Shown: positions 44,629-53,529 of the stretch, in pieces | How positions within the stretch are numbered: the first letter of the stretch is position 1 | How the letters are laid out: the number at the start of each line of letters is the position of its first letter | Assembly: GCA_001072465.1 (NCBI GenBank) | Contig: JVKM01000038.1 | Span: 1-61,527, forward strand | Direction: 5' to 3' | DNA length: 61,527 nt | Origin: Xylanimonas cellulosilytica | Lineage (GTDB): Bacteria > Actinomycetota > Actinomycetes > Actinomycetales > Actinomycetaceae | Made by a program: the position numbers and the translations under genes | Notes under the pieces: generated by a model | What the model was told of the DNA's origin: nothing | What the model saw: the letters and a program-made list of their open reading frames with translations, nothing else | The model's database searches: none

Positions 44629-47541
44629 TTAGCTGCGCGAGTTCCAGTTCTGCCAGTCGTTCCAGTCGTCCTCGTCCTGCGCGTCGACTGAAATCATCGG
44701 TGCGTGAGAGGACTCGATCGGCTCATCGATCTCGGGTTCGGGCGAGGTGGCGGCCTCGTTGCGCTTCTTACGACGCTTGCCCCAGCCCCACAGCCTGCGA
44801 CGCTTCTTGTCGTCTTCCTGCTCGCGCGGGGCTTCCTTCTTCTGGGAGATTTCCGCGTTCCAGTCCTCCTGGAAGGGGGTCGCGGCGGCCGGCGACTGGA
44901 AGGGAGCGGGCATCTGCGGGGATGTGGGGGCCTGCGGCTGCTCGACGACCGAAGGCATGGTGGGCGCACTCTGCTCGAACGGAGCCGGCGTCATCGGGGG
45001 AGCAGACACCTGAGGGGCGGGCTCGGGCTGCTGCACCGGCGCGGCCGGCTCGGGCGTCCCCCAGTCCGCGGGCCTCACTCGACGAACACGACGAATCTGC
45101 GCGGTCGGCATTTCCGCGTCATCAATAAACGACATCGACGAGGCCGGGGCGGGTTCCGCGATGGGCTCGGGCTCGACGACCGGCTCAGGTTCGATGATGG
45201 GCTCAGGTTCGACGATGGGCTCCGGCTCGGGCTCAGCCGCCAAGACGGGTTCGGGCTCGACCACAGCGACCGGCTCGGGTTCGACGACCGCGACGGGTTC
45301 CGGTTCGACGACGGGCTCGGGCTCGACGATCGGCTCGATCTCGGGTTCCACGACGGGTTCAGGCTCGACGATGGGCTCGGGCTCGACCACAGCGACCGGC
45401 TCGGGTTCGACGATCGGTTCGGGTTCGACCACCACGACAGACTCGGGCTCCGGCTCGATAATCGGCTCGAGCTCGGGTTCCACGACGGGTTCAGGCTCGA
45501 CGATGGGCTCGGGCTCGACGACCGCGACGGGCTCGGGCTCAACCACCACAACGGGCTCCGGCTCGATGATCGGCTCGATCTCGGGTTCCACGACGGGTTC
45601 AGGCTCGACGATGGGCTCGGGCTCGACCACAGCGACCGGCTCGACCACAGCGACCGGCTCGGGTTCGACGATGGGCTCGGGCTCAACCACCACAACGGGC
45701 TCCGGCTCGATGACCGGCTCGAGCTCGGGTTCCACGACGGGTTCAGGCTCGACGATCGGCTCGGGCTCGACCAGAGTGACCGGTTCGGGTTCGACCACAG
45801 CGACGGGTTCCGGTTCGACGATCGGCTCGGGCTCAACCACTACAACGGGCTCCGGCTCGATGACCGGCTCGGGTTCCACGACGGGCTCGGGCATCGGAAT
45901 AGCAGCCTGGCGGACCTTCGGGATTAGCATCGTCTCGGGTGCGTCGACGGCGCTCGTGGGAGGCGGCGGCACGGGCGGAGCGGGAGGCGCGGGCACGGGA
46001 ATCGGCACCTGCTGTGCTGCAGGTGCTTCTTCGGGGGCCGGAATAGGCTGAGGAACATGTGCGTCGCGGACCGCCTGACGCTGTGAACGTCTGCTCGGGA
46101 ACGCTGGCTGAGCGTCGGCCGCTGGCTGAGCCTCCGAGGCCTGGCGCGAACGACGACGAAGCGAGGAATCAGAGGTGGACTCCGTGTGAGTCTCTTGCTG
46201 CGGTGCCGATGCTGGGGCCTGCGGCGCCGGCACGACGGGCTGGGACGCTTGCGTGGGTGCCGGAGTGGTGGCCGGGACAGGCGCGACGGTAGGAGCCTGC
46301 GGGGAAGCGGGACGTGCGGCCGGGGCCGTGCTGCGCTGAGGAACGCTAGTCATCGGGGCCTGGAAGGGGCCGCTGGACATGCCGGCGGTAGACATCGGCT
46401 GGCCGGCCATCGGCTGGGCAGGGCGCTCAGGGAAAACAGCGGGCCTGTGGTCCTTGCGTGAGCGTCGCCTCTTGGGAGCCTCCGGGGTCGCAACTGCAGG
46501 AGCAGGGGTAGGCGTCGGGCGCGACTTGTGTTCCCAGGTGAAACCGGTGTCACGCGGCGTCGGCTGCGGAGGATTCAGGGAGGCCGAAGGGCGCTCGGCG
46601 GGAGCCGGAGCCGGAGCAGGAGCGGATGTAGCGGCGGGCGCAATCGGTGTCGGAGGAGCGTAGTGCTCCACGCCCTCGTTCCTACGAGCAGGAGAGGGAC
46701 CGCGTACATGAGAAGCCGGGGCGGGAGCCTGCGTTCCGGATGTGGCTTTCTTGCCGCGCTTGGCGCGCACAACGTAGACGATAACCACGATGCCGATGAC
46801 GAGAAGGACGAGGCCAACGATGAGACCGATGAGAAGAGCGATCGGAGGATCGGAGGACTCGGAGGACTTGGGTGCGGCGGTAGCGTCCGCCGTCGGCGCT
46901 GCGCTCGGGCTCGCCGAGGCCGAGGCAGGCATCGGGGTCACGCCCCACGGATCCTTCAGTGCGTTCGTCGTCGCCGCGGCACTGGGGTCTCCGCCGGGGG
47001 TGAGAGACCCTTTCACGGTGATCATTTGGGGGACGGTGTCGGTCCATGAAGTGACGGAGAACGTGCGGCCCTCGTACGTCGTTGCAGACGTAGAAGCGCC
47101 CGCGGTGGCGGACTGCACCTCTCCCTCGACGCTCAGGGACAGAGACTTCAGCGTCAGGTCCGGGTGGAACAACTTTCGAGACTCGGTGAGCGTGCGCTCG
47201 GCGTGAGCAGTCATGACGAACTCGCCGGAGTCCTCAATGGAGAACTCAGATTCATTCTCCGCATTCGTGTACATGAGCTGCATGTGGCACACGGTCGCGT
47301 CGTCACGGGTCACGAACTCAACATGCTGGTCCGATGATTTACCGGCGTAGGGCTGGCACGCCGACTCACTCATTGTCCGGGACGGATCAATGATGGTCAG
47401 CGTGTCGACGAGCTGGCCGTCCTTGGTTAGGACGAACGCCTCCGACAACGTCGGCCCGTCGGCGGCGTAGGCTCCCGACGGTAGCGTCGACACGATGAGT
47501 AGTGCCCCGAGCGTGGCGCACAGGGCGCGAAAGAGTCGCAT
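44629..47541 (-). CDS. Large membrane protein: LppM-like extracellular domain, TM, Glu-Pro repeat tail
   Basis: 970 residues, AGGAGGA before ATG 47541. Order: signal peptide ([20 protein letters not shown], cleavage after AYAAD), LppM-like extracellular domain (~27-200), Ser/Ala/Pro linker, transmembrane helix [20 protein letters not shown] near 235-258, basic stop-transfer KRGKK, then ~700 residues predicted cytoplasmic. The tail is Pro/Ala/Gln-rich, has a long EPEP(V/I)V array (nt 45150-45897), and ends in an acidic-aromatic [14 protein letters not shown]. It is architecturally like the 296-residue protein at 52.0 kb. A structural or scaffold role is inferred. Confidence 0.8.
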   Translation of the reverse strand: MRLFRALCATLGALLIVSTLPSGAYAADGPTLSEAFVLTKDGQLVDTLTIIDPSRTMSESACQPYAGKSSDQHVEFVTRDDATVCHMQLMYTNAENESEFSIEDSGEFVMTAHAERTLTESRKLFHPDLTLKSLSLSVEGEVQSATAGASTSATTYEGRTFSVTSWTDTVPQMITVKGSLTPGGDPSAAATTNALKDPWGVTPMPASASASPSAAPTADATAAPKSSESSDPPIALLIGLIVGLVLLVIGIVVIVYVVRAKRGKKATSGTQAPAPASHVRGPSPARRNEGVEHYAPPTPIAPAATSAPAPAPAPAERPSASLNPPQPTPRDTGFTWEHKSRPTPTPAPAVATPEAPKRRRSRKDHRPAVFPERPAQPMAGQPMSTAGMSSGPFQAPMTSVPQRSTAPAARPASPQAPTVAPVPATTPAPTQASQPVVPAPQAPASAPQQETHTESTSDSSLRRRSRQASEAQPAADAQPAFPSRRSQRQAVRDAHVPQPIPAPEEAPAAQQVPIPVPAPPAPPVPPPPTSAVDAPETMLIPKVRQAAIPMPEPVVEPEPVIEPEPVVVVEPEPIVEPEPVAVVEPEPVTLVEPEPIVEPEPVVEPELEPVIEPEPVVVVEPEPIVEPEPVAVVEPVAVVEPEPIVEPEPVVEPEIEPIIEPEPVVVVEPEPVAVVEPEPIVEPEPVVEPELEPIIEPEPESVVVVEPEPIVEPEPVAVVEPEPIVEPEPVVEPEIEPIVEPEPVVEPEPVAVVEPEPVAVVEPEPVLAAEPEPEPIVEPEPIIEPEPVVEPEPIAEPAPASSMSFIDDAEMPTAQIRRVRRVRPADWGTPEPAAPVQQPEPAPQVSAPPMTPAPFEQSAPTMPSVVEQPQAPTSPQMPAPFQSPAAATPFQEDWNAEISQKKEAPREQEDDKKRRRLWGWGKRRKKRNEAATSPEPEIDEPIESSHAPMISVDAQDEDDWNDWQNWNSRS
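45137..45150 (+). repeat. GACGAGGCCGGGGC motif copy within the 970-residue protein gene
   Basis: Exact 14-base motif antisense to the gene, where it encodes A-P-A-S-S at the end of the EPEP array. Confidence 0.85.
45151..45897. repeat. Degenerate tandem repeat encoding the Glu-Pro array
   Basis: Repeats of 18 and 24 bases (EPEPxV and EPEPVxVV units) are grouped in higher-order blocks. The marker TCGGGTTCCACGACGGGTTC recurs at 45341, 45473, 45581 and 45725, spaced 132, 108 and 144 bases (all multiples of 12). Recombination would change array length without breaking the frame. Confidence 0.9.
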
Positions 47542-47783
47542 GCAGTCCTCCTGTTATGAACCACTCGATTATCGTCCGTTCGTGGATACAAAGCAACGAG
47601 GGGGAGTGTGCGCGAGAATACCTGACCGATCGTCAAATGAAAGAAGGCCGAGTGACAAAGAGAAACACGCCTCGTTGACAAGGCTAGATCGGTGTCTGTC
47701 CCGTAGGATGACAGGTATCTACCTGCAGTTCGGTTTTCGATAGAAAATTGCCCATACGTCCATGTTGATGAAGGAGGTGGCCC

Positions 47784-48500
47784 GTGAAGTGTCGACCCGC
47801 TACGCGCGACGATATTCCCGAAATGACGCGCATTATTACCGAGGGGTTCCTCGACTATCCGCTGCATATCATGCTCAAGCCCTACCTCTACCAGCCGGAC
47901 CGTTACCCGCAATGTCTGGCCGCGATCAATCGGATGCTTGCGTCCTCCTATCAGTGGGCACGGCACGCACTTGTCGTGGAGCATGAGGGGCGAGTTGTCG
48001 CAACGGCGCTCATGCATGATCGCAAGGTTGGCGTGGTGCGTAGCTTTGTCAGTGGAGGCTATGAGCTCTTCCGCTATGCTTCCCCGCGCCTCGTGGCTGA
48101 TTTTGTCGACGTGACCGACCGATCTGATCAGATCGCCATCGATAATGGCGATTTCGACTGGTATCTCGAGGTGCTCTCCGTCGATTCGAGCATGCGTGGC
48201 CGCGGTGTGGGGCGTTGGCTGGTCTCCAAGGTCCTGCCGGATTTCGTGGCGAAGCGCGGCGGGCGCGCCTACGGCTTCGTGACCTCGACGGAAAAGAATG
48301 CGCGTTTCTATCTCAATGGCGGTTGTGAACTCCTCGACCGCGTCGATGTGCATATGCGTGAGGAGACCTGTCCGATCTGGGCTTTTGAGAGGCGTGCGGA
48401 GCTTCTCGAACGCTGCTGCGCGCAGACGTTTTGCGCCGATTCTCAACCCTGCGTGGCAATAGATGAGCGATTGTGTCTTTGTGCAGGTCGCAGCGCGTGA
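47784..48500 (+). CDS. GNAT family N-acetyltransferase
   Basis: 238 residues, GTG 47784 preceded by AAGGAGG. N-terminal RPATRDDIPEMTRIITEGF is the usual GNAT start; the acetyl-CoA loop is in LEVLSVDSSMRGRGVGRWLVSK (RGRGVG) near residues 130-150, followed by VTSTEKNARFYLNGGCEL. The C-terminal ~40 residues contain several Cys (ERCCAQTFCADSQPC) and are unusual. The substrate is unknown. Confidence 0.88.
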   Translation: MKCRPATRDDIPEMTRIITEGFLDYPLHIMLKPYLYQPDRYPQCLAAINRMLASSYQWARHALVVEHEGRVVATALMHDRKVGVVRSFVSGGYELFRYASPRLVADFVDVTDRSDQIAIDNGDFDWYLEVLSVDSSMRGRGVGRWLVSKVLPDFVAKRGGRAYGFVTSTEKNARFYLNGGCELLDRVDVHMREETCPIWAFERRAELLERCCAQTFCADSQPCVAIDERLCLCAGRSA

Positions 48501-48520
48501 TGCACGTCCCGCACTTCCGC

Positions 48521-48551
48521 TTGACTTCAAGGACTTGAGGTCTTTTAGGGT
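48521..48551 (+). promoter_or_regulatory. MerR-type promoter with 19-bp spacer and operator dyad
   Basis: TTGACT (48521-48526) and TAGGGT (48546-48551) are separated by 19 bases, the long spacer that MerR regulators correct by twisting DNA. A dyad GACTTCAAG-GA-CTTGAGGTC (48523-48542, 8 of 9 pairs) fills the spacer. Transcription is expected to start 6-8 bases after the -10 box, at or near the start codon at 48558. Confidence 0.75.
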
Positions 48552-48557
48552 GAAGTC

Positions 48558-49013
48558 ATGGTAGGGACTCGCTCCGGGCGCACGTACTCCATCAAGGAGG
48601 TAGCGGCGCTCGTTGGGCTGCCCGCGTCCACCCTGCGTTACTACGAGGATGTGAGCGTCATTCCCGCCATCGCGCGTGACCCTTCGAGTGGTCACCGCAT
48701 CTATCAGGAAGACGACCTTGAGCTGTTGACGTGGGTGTCATGCCTGTCGGCGTCCGGCATGTCGATTGCTGATATGCGCGAGTACGTTCGCTCCGGCCTG
48801 GGCGGCGAGCGTGACATTTCCGAGTTCATCACCTTGCTGGAGCAGCAGGATGAGCGGCTGCGGGAAGAGGCGCAGATTCTTGAGCTGCGTCGCGAGTTCT
48901 TGCGAACGAAAGTTTCCTACTGGCGTGCGGTCAAGGGTGGGGACGTCCAGGAAGCCGAGCGTTTGGATGCTGCGGCGCGTGCGCTCGCTGAGCGCCTGAA
49001 AGCCTGGTCGTAG
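48558..49013 (+). CDS. MerR family transcriptional regulator
   Basis: 151 residues. The winged helix signature is YSIKEVAALVGLPASTLRYYEDVSVIPAIARDPSSGHR in two blocks (residues ~9-46), then a dimerisation coiled coil (ITLLEQQDERLREEAQILEL). No Cys pair for metal sensing is seen, so an organic or redox signal is more likely. There is no ribosome site, and the promoter lies immediately upstream: the mRNA is probably leaderless. The operator in the spacer predicts autoregulation. Confidence 0.9.
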   Translation: MVGTRSGRTYSIKEVAALVGLPASTLRYYEDVSVIPAIARDPSSGHRIYQEDDLELLTWVSCLSASGMSIADMREYVRSGLGGERDISEFITLLEQQDERLREEAQILELRREFLRTKVSYWRAVKGGDVQEAERLDAAARALAERLKAWS

Positions 49014-49026
49014 CACCTTCATAGTC

Positions 49027-49070
49027 CTAGTGGGGCGGGTTCATGCCTGCTCCGAATCCTGCCCCGCTAG
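49027..49070. terminator. Terminator between merR and GH20 gene
   Basis: CTAGTGGGGCGGG (49027-49039) pairs with CCTGCCCCGCTAG (49058-49070) with two G-U pairs, between convergent genes. Confidence 0.65.
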
Positions 49071-49113
49071 GGGGCACGGAGCCGCGCATTCGACTCGGGT
49101 GCGCGGCCCTTCA

Positions 49114-50277
49114 TCATGGCCGCTGTGGATTCCAGTAGGGGATGGTGCGCCGCAGGTGTGTCATCTCGTGTTCGACGAGGGGTGCCAGCTTGTCCCAGGG
49201 CAGCGAGTCCTCCCCGTGCCACGCTGCTTCCGCGATGACGAGGAGCCTGGGGAGGAGATGGTAGAAGAGGAGGTCTGGGGTGGTGACGGTTGAGGACCAT
49301 GCCACGGCCTCGACTCCTTTCAGTCGTTCCCCGCGCAACGCCTGGGTGAGGTCGTCGAAGAGGGTGTGGGCGGGCTCGAGGGGGCTGTTGGTTCGCCCGG
49401 GGTGGCTGAGGGTGAGAATCTCGGCGTCCGCCAGGATCCACGGCGCTCCAGAGGATTCGGCGGCCCGACGTCCAGCGTTCCCGGGACGGTGGGCAAGGAG
49501 AGTGGTTCCCGGTGGAGGAGTCGGATAGGCCTTCGTGAGGCTGTCCCAGGCGGCCGCGCGCCTGCCGTGAAAGTGGAGAGTGCGCAGCGCTCGGTCGATA
49601 AAGAGCCGCTCGATCGCTGCGCCGGAGGTGAGTCCTGCGCGCATCAGTGAGAGGTCGGATTCCCAAGGCCTCCAGTCGGTCGATGCTCCCCCGATGTGGA
49701 TGGTCGGTGAGGGGAACAGAGAGCAGGCGTGATGGAACGCCGCTTCCACGAAGCTGAGAGAGGCGGCACTGGGCCAGAGTGTTTGGTTGGCCCCGTGGGA
49801 TGCCTCATTGACGAGGGTGGGGTTTCCCAGGTGGGGATAGGCGCGGATCGCGGCTCCGGCGTGGGAGGGGGTGGAGATTTCCGGAACGATGCGGATGTCG
49901 CGCGCCGCTGCAAAGTTGACGAGGTGGCGAATGTTGGCGTCCGAGTAGAAACCTTGGGTCGAGTGTGCCGGAGTGAGTCGCCATGAACCTTTACGGCCGG
50001 GGGCGCACTCGGTGTCGTACCAGTCGCTGGGCTGTCGTGGGATGTTTCCGCCGATCGCTGTCAGCATGGGGTATCCGGGCACGCGCATGCGCCACCCGGT
50101 GTTGTCGGTGAGGTGCCAGTGCAAGACATTGAATCGGTAGCGCGCCATGACAGTGAGGAGTAATTCCATGGTGGGGACCGGCCAGAATGTGCGCGCCGAA
50201 TCGACGAGGAGGCCGCGCCATGAGCAAGCGGGTGGTCTGGTCGTGTCGTGGGGAAGGTGGGGGTGAGTGGTCGCCAT
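49114..50277 (-). CDS. GH20-fold protein (beta-hexosaminidase family) lacking the catalytic Asp-Glu pair
   Basis: 387 residues from ATG 50277, chosen by AAGGAG just upstream; no signal peptide. The fold is clear: RGLLVDSARTFWPV, YRFNVLHWHLTDNTGWRMRVPGYP, IVPEISTPSHAGAA, and the C-terminal LPRLLVIAEAAW. In active GH20 enzymes the motif reads H-x-G-G-D-E; here it is HIGGAST (nt ~49680-49700), so both catalytic residues are replaced. The PEIDxPGH motif is also altered to PEISTPSH. It is likely a non-hydrolytic sugar-binding pseudoenzyme, or a decayed gene without stops. A TACACT -10-like box lies at 50306-50311 (minus). Confidence 0.85.
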   Translation of the reverse strand: MATTHPHLPHDTTRPPACSWRGLLVDSARTFWPVPTMELLLTVMARYRFNVLHWHLTDNTGWRMRVPGYPMLTAIGGNIPRQPSDWYDTECAPGRKGSWRLTPAHSTQGFYSDANIRHLVNFAAARDIRIVPEISTPSHAGAAIRAYPHLGNPTLVNEASHGANQTLWPSAASLSFVEAAFHHACSLFPSPTIHIGGASTDWRPWESDLSLMRAGLTSGAAIERLFIDRALRTLHFHGRRAAAWDSLTKAYPTPPPGTTLLAHRPGNAGRRAAESSGAPWILADAEILTLSHPGRTNSPLEPAHTLFDDLTQALRGERLKGVEAVAWSSTVTTPDLLFYHLLPRLLVIAEAAWHGEDSLPWDKLAPLVEHEMTHLRRTIPYWNPQRP

Positions 50278-50388
50278 GGTGGCTCCTTGGGCTTGGCTAC
50301 AAAAAAGTGTAACAAGCGTCACTAATGATGTGGAGCGTTTTTGTTCGTCAATCTGTGGAATTGTTGAGAGCTTGCGATTATCTCTCGA

Positions 50389-50417
50389 CTGTCAGGTTTG
50401 TTGAACGGGTCTACAAT
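50389..50417 (+). promoter_or_regulatory. Promoter of glutamine synthetase gene
   Basis: CTGTCA (50389-50394, 4/6) and TACAAT (50412-50417, 5/6) are spaced by exactly 17 bases. The predicted start is near 50424, giving a leader of about 39 bases. Confidence 0.6.
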
Positions 50418-50462
50418 GGTCGTGCTGATGTGAACCCAGTCATGCTCAAGGAGGAGTGCTTC

Positions 50463-51956
50463 ATGCTGTCGACCGACACCGTTTCCCTCAGTCCAAATCC
50501 CCTCGTTGCTGCCCTCGGGAAGCCGGCGAAGGAATTTACGAAAGCCGACATCATCGGCTATGTCGAGGACAACGGCATCAGGATGCTCAACCTGCGCTAC
50601 ATCGGAGGCGACGGTCGCCTGAAGACACTGAACTTCGCGATCCAGTCCAAGGCGCACTTGGATCGTGTGCTGACGCTGGGGGAACGCGTTGATGGCTCGT
50701 CGCTCTTCGCTTTCGTCGAGGCGACCTCTTCGGACCTGTACGTCGTGCCCCGCCTGGCCACGTCCTTCCTTAACCCCTTCTCGCACATTCCGACCCTGGA
50801 TATCCTGTGCGGCTTCTACGACGTCGACGGCAAGCCCCTGGCCTCGGCGCCGCAGGAGATTCTGCGCAAGGCCCAGCGCGCCCTGAAGGAGGAGACAGGC
50901 TGCGAGCTCCAGGCCCTCGGCGAACTCGAGTACTACCTCTTCTCCGACGAGGAGGACCTGTTCCCCGTCGAACCGCAGCGCGGCTACCACGAATCGGGCC
51001 CCTTCTCGAAGTGGGAGCGCGTGCGCACGGAGACCCTCTTGCACCTGGTGTCCATGGGATGCTCGGTCAAGTACGCCCACTCGGAGGTCGGAAACTTTGT
51101 GTCCGACGGTCGTCAGATGGTCCAGCAGGAGATCGAATTCCTGCCCGTGGACGCCCTGGATGCCGCCGACCAGATGGTGCTCGCCAAGTGGGTGCTGCGC
51201 GAGGTTGCCCACTCCTACGGCATTCACGTCTCTTTCTCTCCGAAGATCGCGGTTGGCCAGGCCGGGTCGGGCATGCACTTCCACACCCGCCTCGTCAAGG
51301 ACGGCGTCAACCAGTTCTCGACCGGATCGGGCCTGACGGAAACGGCCCTGAAGGTCATCGGCGGTTACCTGTCGCATGCCGCTTCCCTGACCGCCTTCGG
51401 CAACACGGTCCCCACCTCCTTCCTGCGCCTCGTGCCGCACCAGGAAGCCCCCACGGCGATTTGCTGGGGCGACCGTAACCGCTCCGTCCTCGTGCGCGTG
51501 CCCCTGGGATGGCAGAACATCGACGACTCGATGTTCCGTGATGCGAACCCCGCCGAGCCTCCCATCGACGAGCTGCCGAACGACTCGCAGACGGTCGAGC
51601 TGCGCAGCCCCGACGGTTCTGCGGCCGTCCACCTGCTGCTGGCCGGTATTGCTGTCGCGGCACGTATCGGCCTGACCGAACCGGGCATGGCCGACTACGC
51701 GCGCGAGCGCAAGGTCGACGGCGACGCCTCGCAGACCCCCGACCTCGATCAGCTGCCCGGCTCCTGCTTCGAGGCTGCCGGTAGGCTCCTCACCCAGCGC
51801 GAGGACTACGAGGCGAAGGGCGTGTTCCCAGCCGGCCTCATTGATTCGTGGGCGTCTCACCTGGTTGCGCTCGGGGACATGCACCTGCGCGACGACCTGG
51901 CCGACTCGCGTATTTCGGTGGAAGAACTCGTCGAGCGATACTTCCACATCGGCTAA
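50463..51956 (+). CDS. glnA: Glutamine synthetase family protein
   Basis: 497 residues, ATG 50463 behind AAGGAGGAG. The N-terminal beta-Grasp (VEDNGIRMLNLRYIGGDGRL) and catalytic domain (ELEYYLFSDEEDLF with metal-binding Glu; ISFSPKIAVGQAGSGMHFH; SFLRLVPHQEAP; NRSVLVRVPLGW) are clear. It condenses glutamate and ammonia to glutamine. The usual Tyr adenylylation loop near the C-terminus is not obvious. It could also be a family member with another amine acceptor, but overall homology to GS is strong. Confidence 0.88.
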   Translation: MLSTDTVSLSPNPLVAALGKPAKEFTKADIIGYVEDNGIRMLNLRYIGGDGRLKTLNFAIQSKAHLDRVLTLGERVDGSSLFAFVEATSSDLYVVPRLATSFLNPFSHIPTLDILCGFYDVDGKPLASAPQEILRKAQRALKEETGCELQALGELEYYLFSDEEDLFPVEPQRGYHESGPFSKWERVRTETLLHLVSMGCSVKYAHSEVGNFVSDGRQMVQQEIEFLPVDALDAADQMVLAKWVLREVAHSYGIHVSFSPKIAVGQAGSGMHFHTRLVKDGVNQFSTGSGLTETALKVIGGYLSHAASLTAFGNTVPTSFLRLVPHQEAPTAICWGDRNRSVLVRVPLGWQNIDDSMFRDANPAEPPIDELPNDSQTVELRSPDGSAAVHLLLAGIAVAARIGLTEPGMADYARERKVDGDASQTPDLDQLPGSCFEAAGRLLTQREDYEAKGVFPAGLIDSWASHLVALGDMHLRDDLADSRISVEELVERYFHIG

Positions 51957-51960
51957 CGAC

Positions 51961-51995
51961 ACGTGCCCCGGCCTCGTATAGAGGTCGGGGCACGT
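51961..51995. terminator. Terminator after glutamine synthetase, one arm carrying the backbone motif
   Basis: A 15-bp stem (51961-51975 with 51981-51995, one G-U) with a 5-base loop. The first arm includes GCCCCGGCCTCGT (51965-51977), the motif in reverse. It lies 4 bases after the stop and faces the convergent LppM-like gene. Confidence 0.85.
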
Positions 51996-52016
51996 CGTTG
52001 TCACAGACGAATGAGG

Positions 52017-52907
52017 TCACTCGGGCGGGGCGAAACGCTCCTCATTCGAGGGGGCCTCGGATCCCTTCGAGCCGGCCGCGCCGCGCGCGTAGGGGAGCGC
52101 GGAATTCTGACGCGCACCCGCCTGAGCGCGGCGCGCATTCTTCAGCGAGGCATCGCGATCGAACTGAGCGTCTGCTGCTCGCCGCTGCGACGCTGCGCGG
52201 CCACGCACGAGCGCTCCGATGATCACGAGAGCCAACACCGACCCAGTCACTGCGAGGATGGGCATCAAAGAACGCCCGACCGAGCTACCGCCTCGCTGCT
52301 CAGAGGAAGACGCGGGGCTGGTACTCGAAGAGGGGGAGGGCGATGGCGTCGGCGCGGAGGCCCCCGGCACAACCGAGCCCGACGCACTCACGTTGTCCGT
52401 CACGCCGCGCCACACAACCGTGCTCGCATCGTTCTTTGTGGACGACGAAGGAACCGAAATCTCCCCGCCGTCAGAGGCTTCGACGACAACTGAATCGTGA
52501 GCGATGAGGGTCACCGACTCGATCGAGGCCGATGCCTCGGGCGAGGAAAAACCCTCCAGGAGGCGGGCCGACGTCGACTCGAAGTGGAAGATCCCGCCGT
52601 CGTCGACCGAGACGACCTCGGCGCCAGCGTCCTCGAGGTTCCAGGTGAAACGGCATCCCATGACCCCGCCCACATCCACCAGCAGCGAGGAAGTCGCCTG
52701 CGTGGCCGTGCCCATCGACTGGCACTGCTCGCCGATCAATGCGTGATCCGTCGACAGGGTCACCTCATGGGTCGCGCTCACGCCCGGCGTCATCTCGTAG
52801 ACCTCGACGAGGCGAATCTGCGTCGGCTCGTCCGCATACGCCGCAGCGCCGCCCGCCGTCAGGGCGAGAGCCCCAGCGGTGCCGAGCAGCGCTCGCGTGA
52901 GCCTCAT
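52017..52907 (-). CDS. LppM-like membrane-anchored protein
   Basis: 296 residues. Signal peptide RLTRALLGTAGALALTAGGA ending near AAAYAD, LppM-like extracellular domain with two Cys (IGEQCQSM; VMGCRFTW), Ser/Pro linker, C-terminal transmembrane helix MPILAVTGSVLALVIIGALV near 216-235, and a basic/Ala-rich cytoplasmic tail. It shares this architecture with the 970-residue protein at 44.6 kb. The start overlaps the acyltransferase stop by ATGA, so they form an operon. Confidence 0.78.
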   Translation of the reverse strand: MRLTRALLGTAGALALTAGGAAAYADEPTQIRLVEVYEMTPGVSATHEVTLSTDHALIGEQCQSMGTATQATSSLLVDVGGVMGCRFTWNLEDAGAEVVSVDDGGIFHFESTSARLLEGFSSPEASASIESVTLIAHDSVVVEASDGGEISVPSSSTKNDASTVVWRGVTDNVSASGSVVPGASAPTPSPSPSSSTSPASSSEQRGGSSVGRSLMPILAVTGSVLALVIIGALVRGRAASQRRAADAQFDRDASLKNARRAQAGARQNSALPYARGAAGSKGSEAPSNEERFAPPE

Positions 52908-53482
52908 TCGGCCTCGTCCTCAGCGCGCAGTCGCGGAACAGATGTCTTCTCGGGGCGAATACCCACCTTGTCGGCGTAAAACGCGCGGATGACCTCCATG
53001 TCGGCGCGCACGTCGCCCGTCAGCTGGTACGTCGGGCCCCAGCCGAACGTGCGGGTGTTGCGGTCGATGAAGCCCAGCTGGATCGGCACGCCTGCCTCCA
53101 TTGCGATGCGGTAGAAGCCAGACTTCCAGAAATCGCGCGGCGATCGCGTGCCCTTCGGCGTGATGCACAGCGTGAACGTGTCTGCCTCGCGGATGCGCTG
53201 GGCAACCTGCTCGACCAGGCCGTGCGAGGCGCTGCGCTCAACGGCGACCGCGCCGATTTTCTTCACGAACCAGCCGAGCACCGGGGCCTTGACGATGGAA
53301 TCCTTCACGAGGAACGAGAACGTGCGCCCAGACTTCCACATGGAAATCGCCATGAAGACGCCGTCCCAATTCGAGGTGTGCGGGGCGCCGATGACGATGA
53401 CCTTGTCCGGAAGGGGCTGCGTGGAGAGCTTCCAGCGGGAAACGGACAGGTACGCGGACGCGATCGCGGAAGTGAGAGCCAT
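52904..53482 (-). CDS. PlsC-like 1-acyl-glycerol-3-phosphate acyltransferase
   Basis: 192 residues from ATG 53482. The acyltransferase box is APHTSNWDGVF (H-x4-D, about residues 33-39), then KDSIVKAPVLGWFVKKIGAV and the second motif TLCITPKGTRSPRDFWKSGF. It probably acylates a lysophosphatidate or polyprenyl acceptor in membrane lipid synthesis; members with HTSNWD cluster apart from classic PlsC. It is flanked by the mutarotase gene (47 bases) and overlaps the LppM-like gene. Confidence 0.88.
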   Translation of the reverse strand: MALTSAIASAYLSVSRWKLSTQPLPDKVIVIGAPHTSNWDGVFMAISMWKSGRTFSFLVKDSIVKAPVLGWFVKKIGAVAVERSASHGLVEQVAQRIREADTFTLCITPKGTRSPRDFWKSGFYRIAMEAGVPIQLGFIDRNTRTFGWGPTYQLTGDVRADMEVIRAFYADKVGIRPEKTSVPRLRAEDEAE

Positions 53483-53529
53483 GAGGGCCTTTCTGGTCGT
53501 AGCTGGAGCCAATCCTACCCGCGGGTCGG

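Noticed and set aside
45161-46051. Gly-Ser-Thr repeat protein on the plus strand
   Set aside because: It is the complement of the EPEP-coding array; there is no signal peptide or ribosome site, and the minus-strand protein has a full domain layout.
47427-48695. 422-residue open frame opposite the GNAT gene
   Set aside because: Overlaps two genes with known domains and has no homology-like features.
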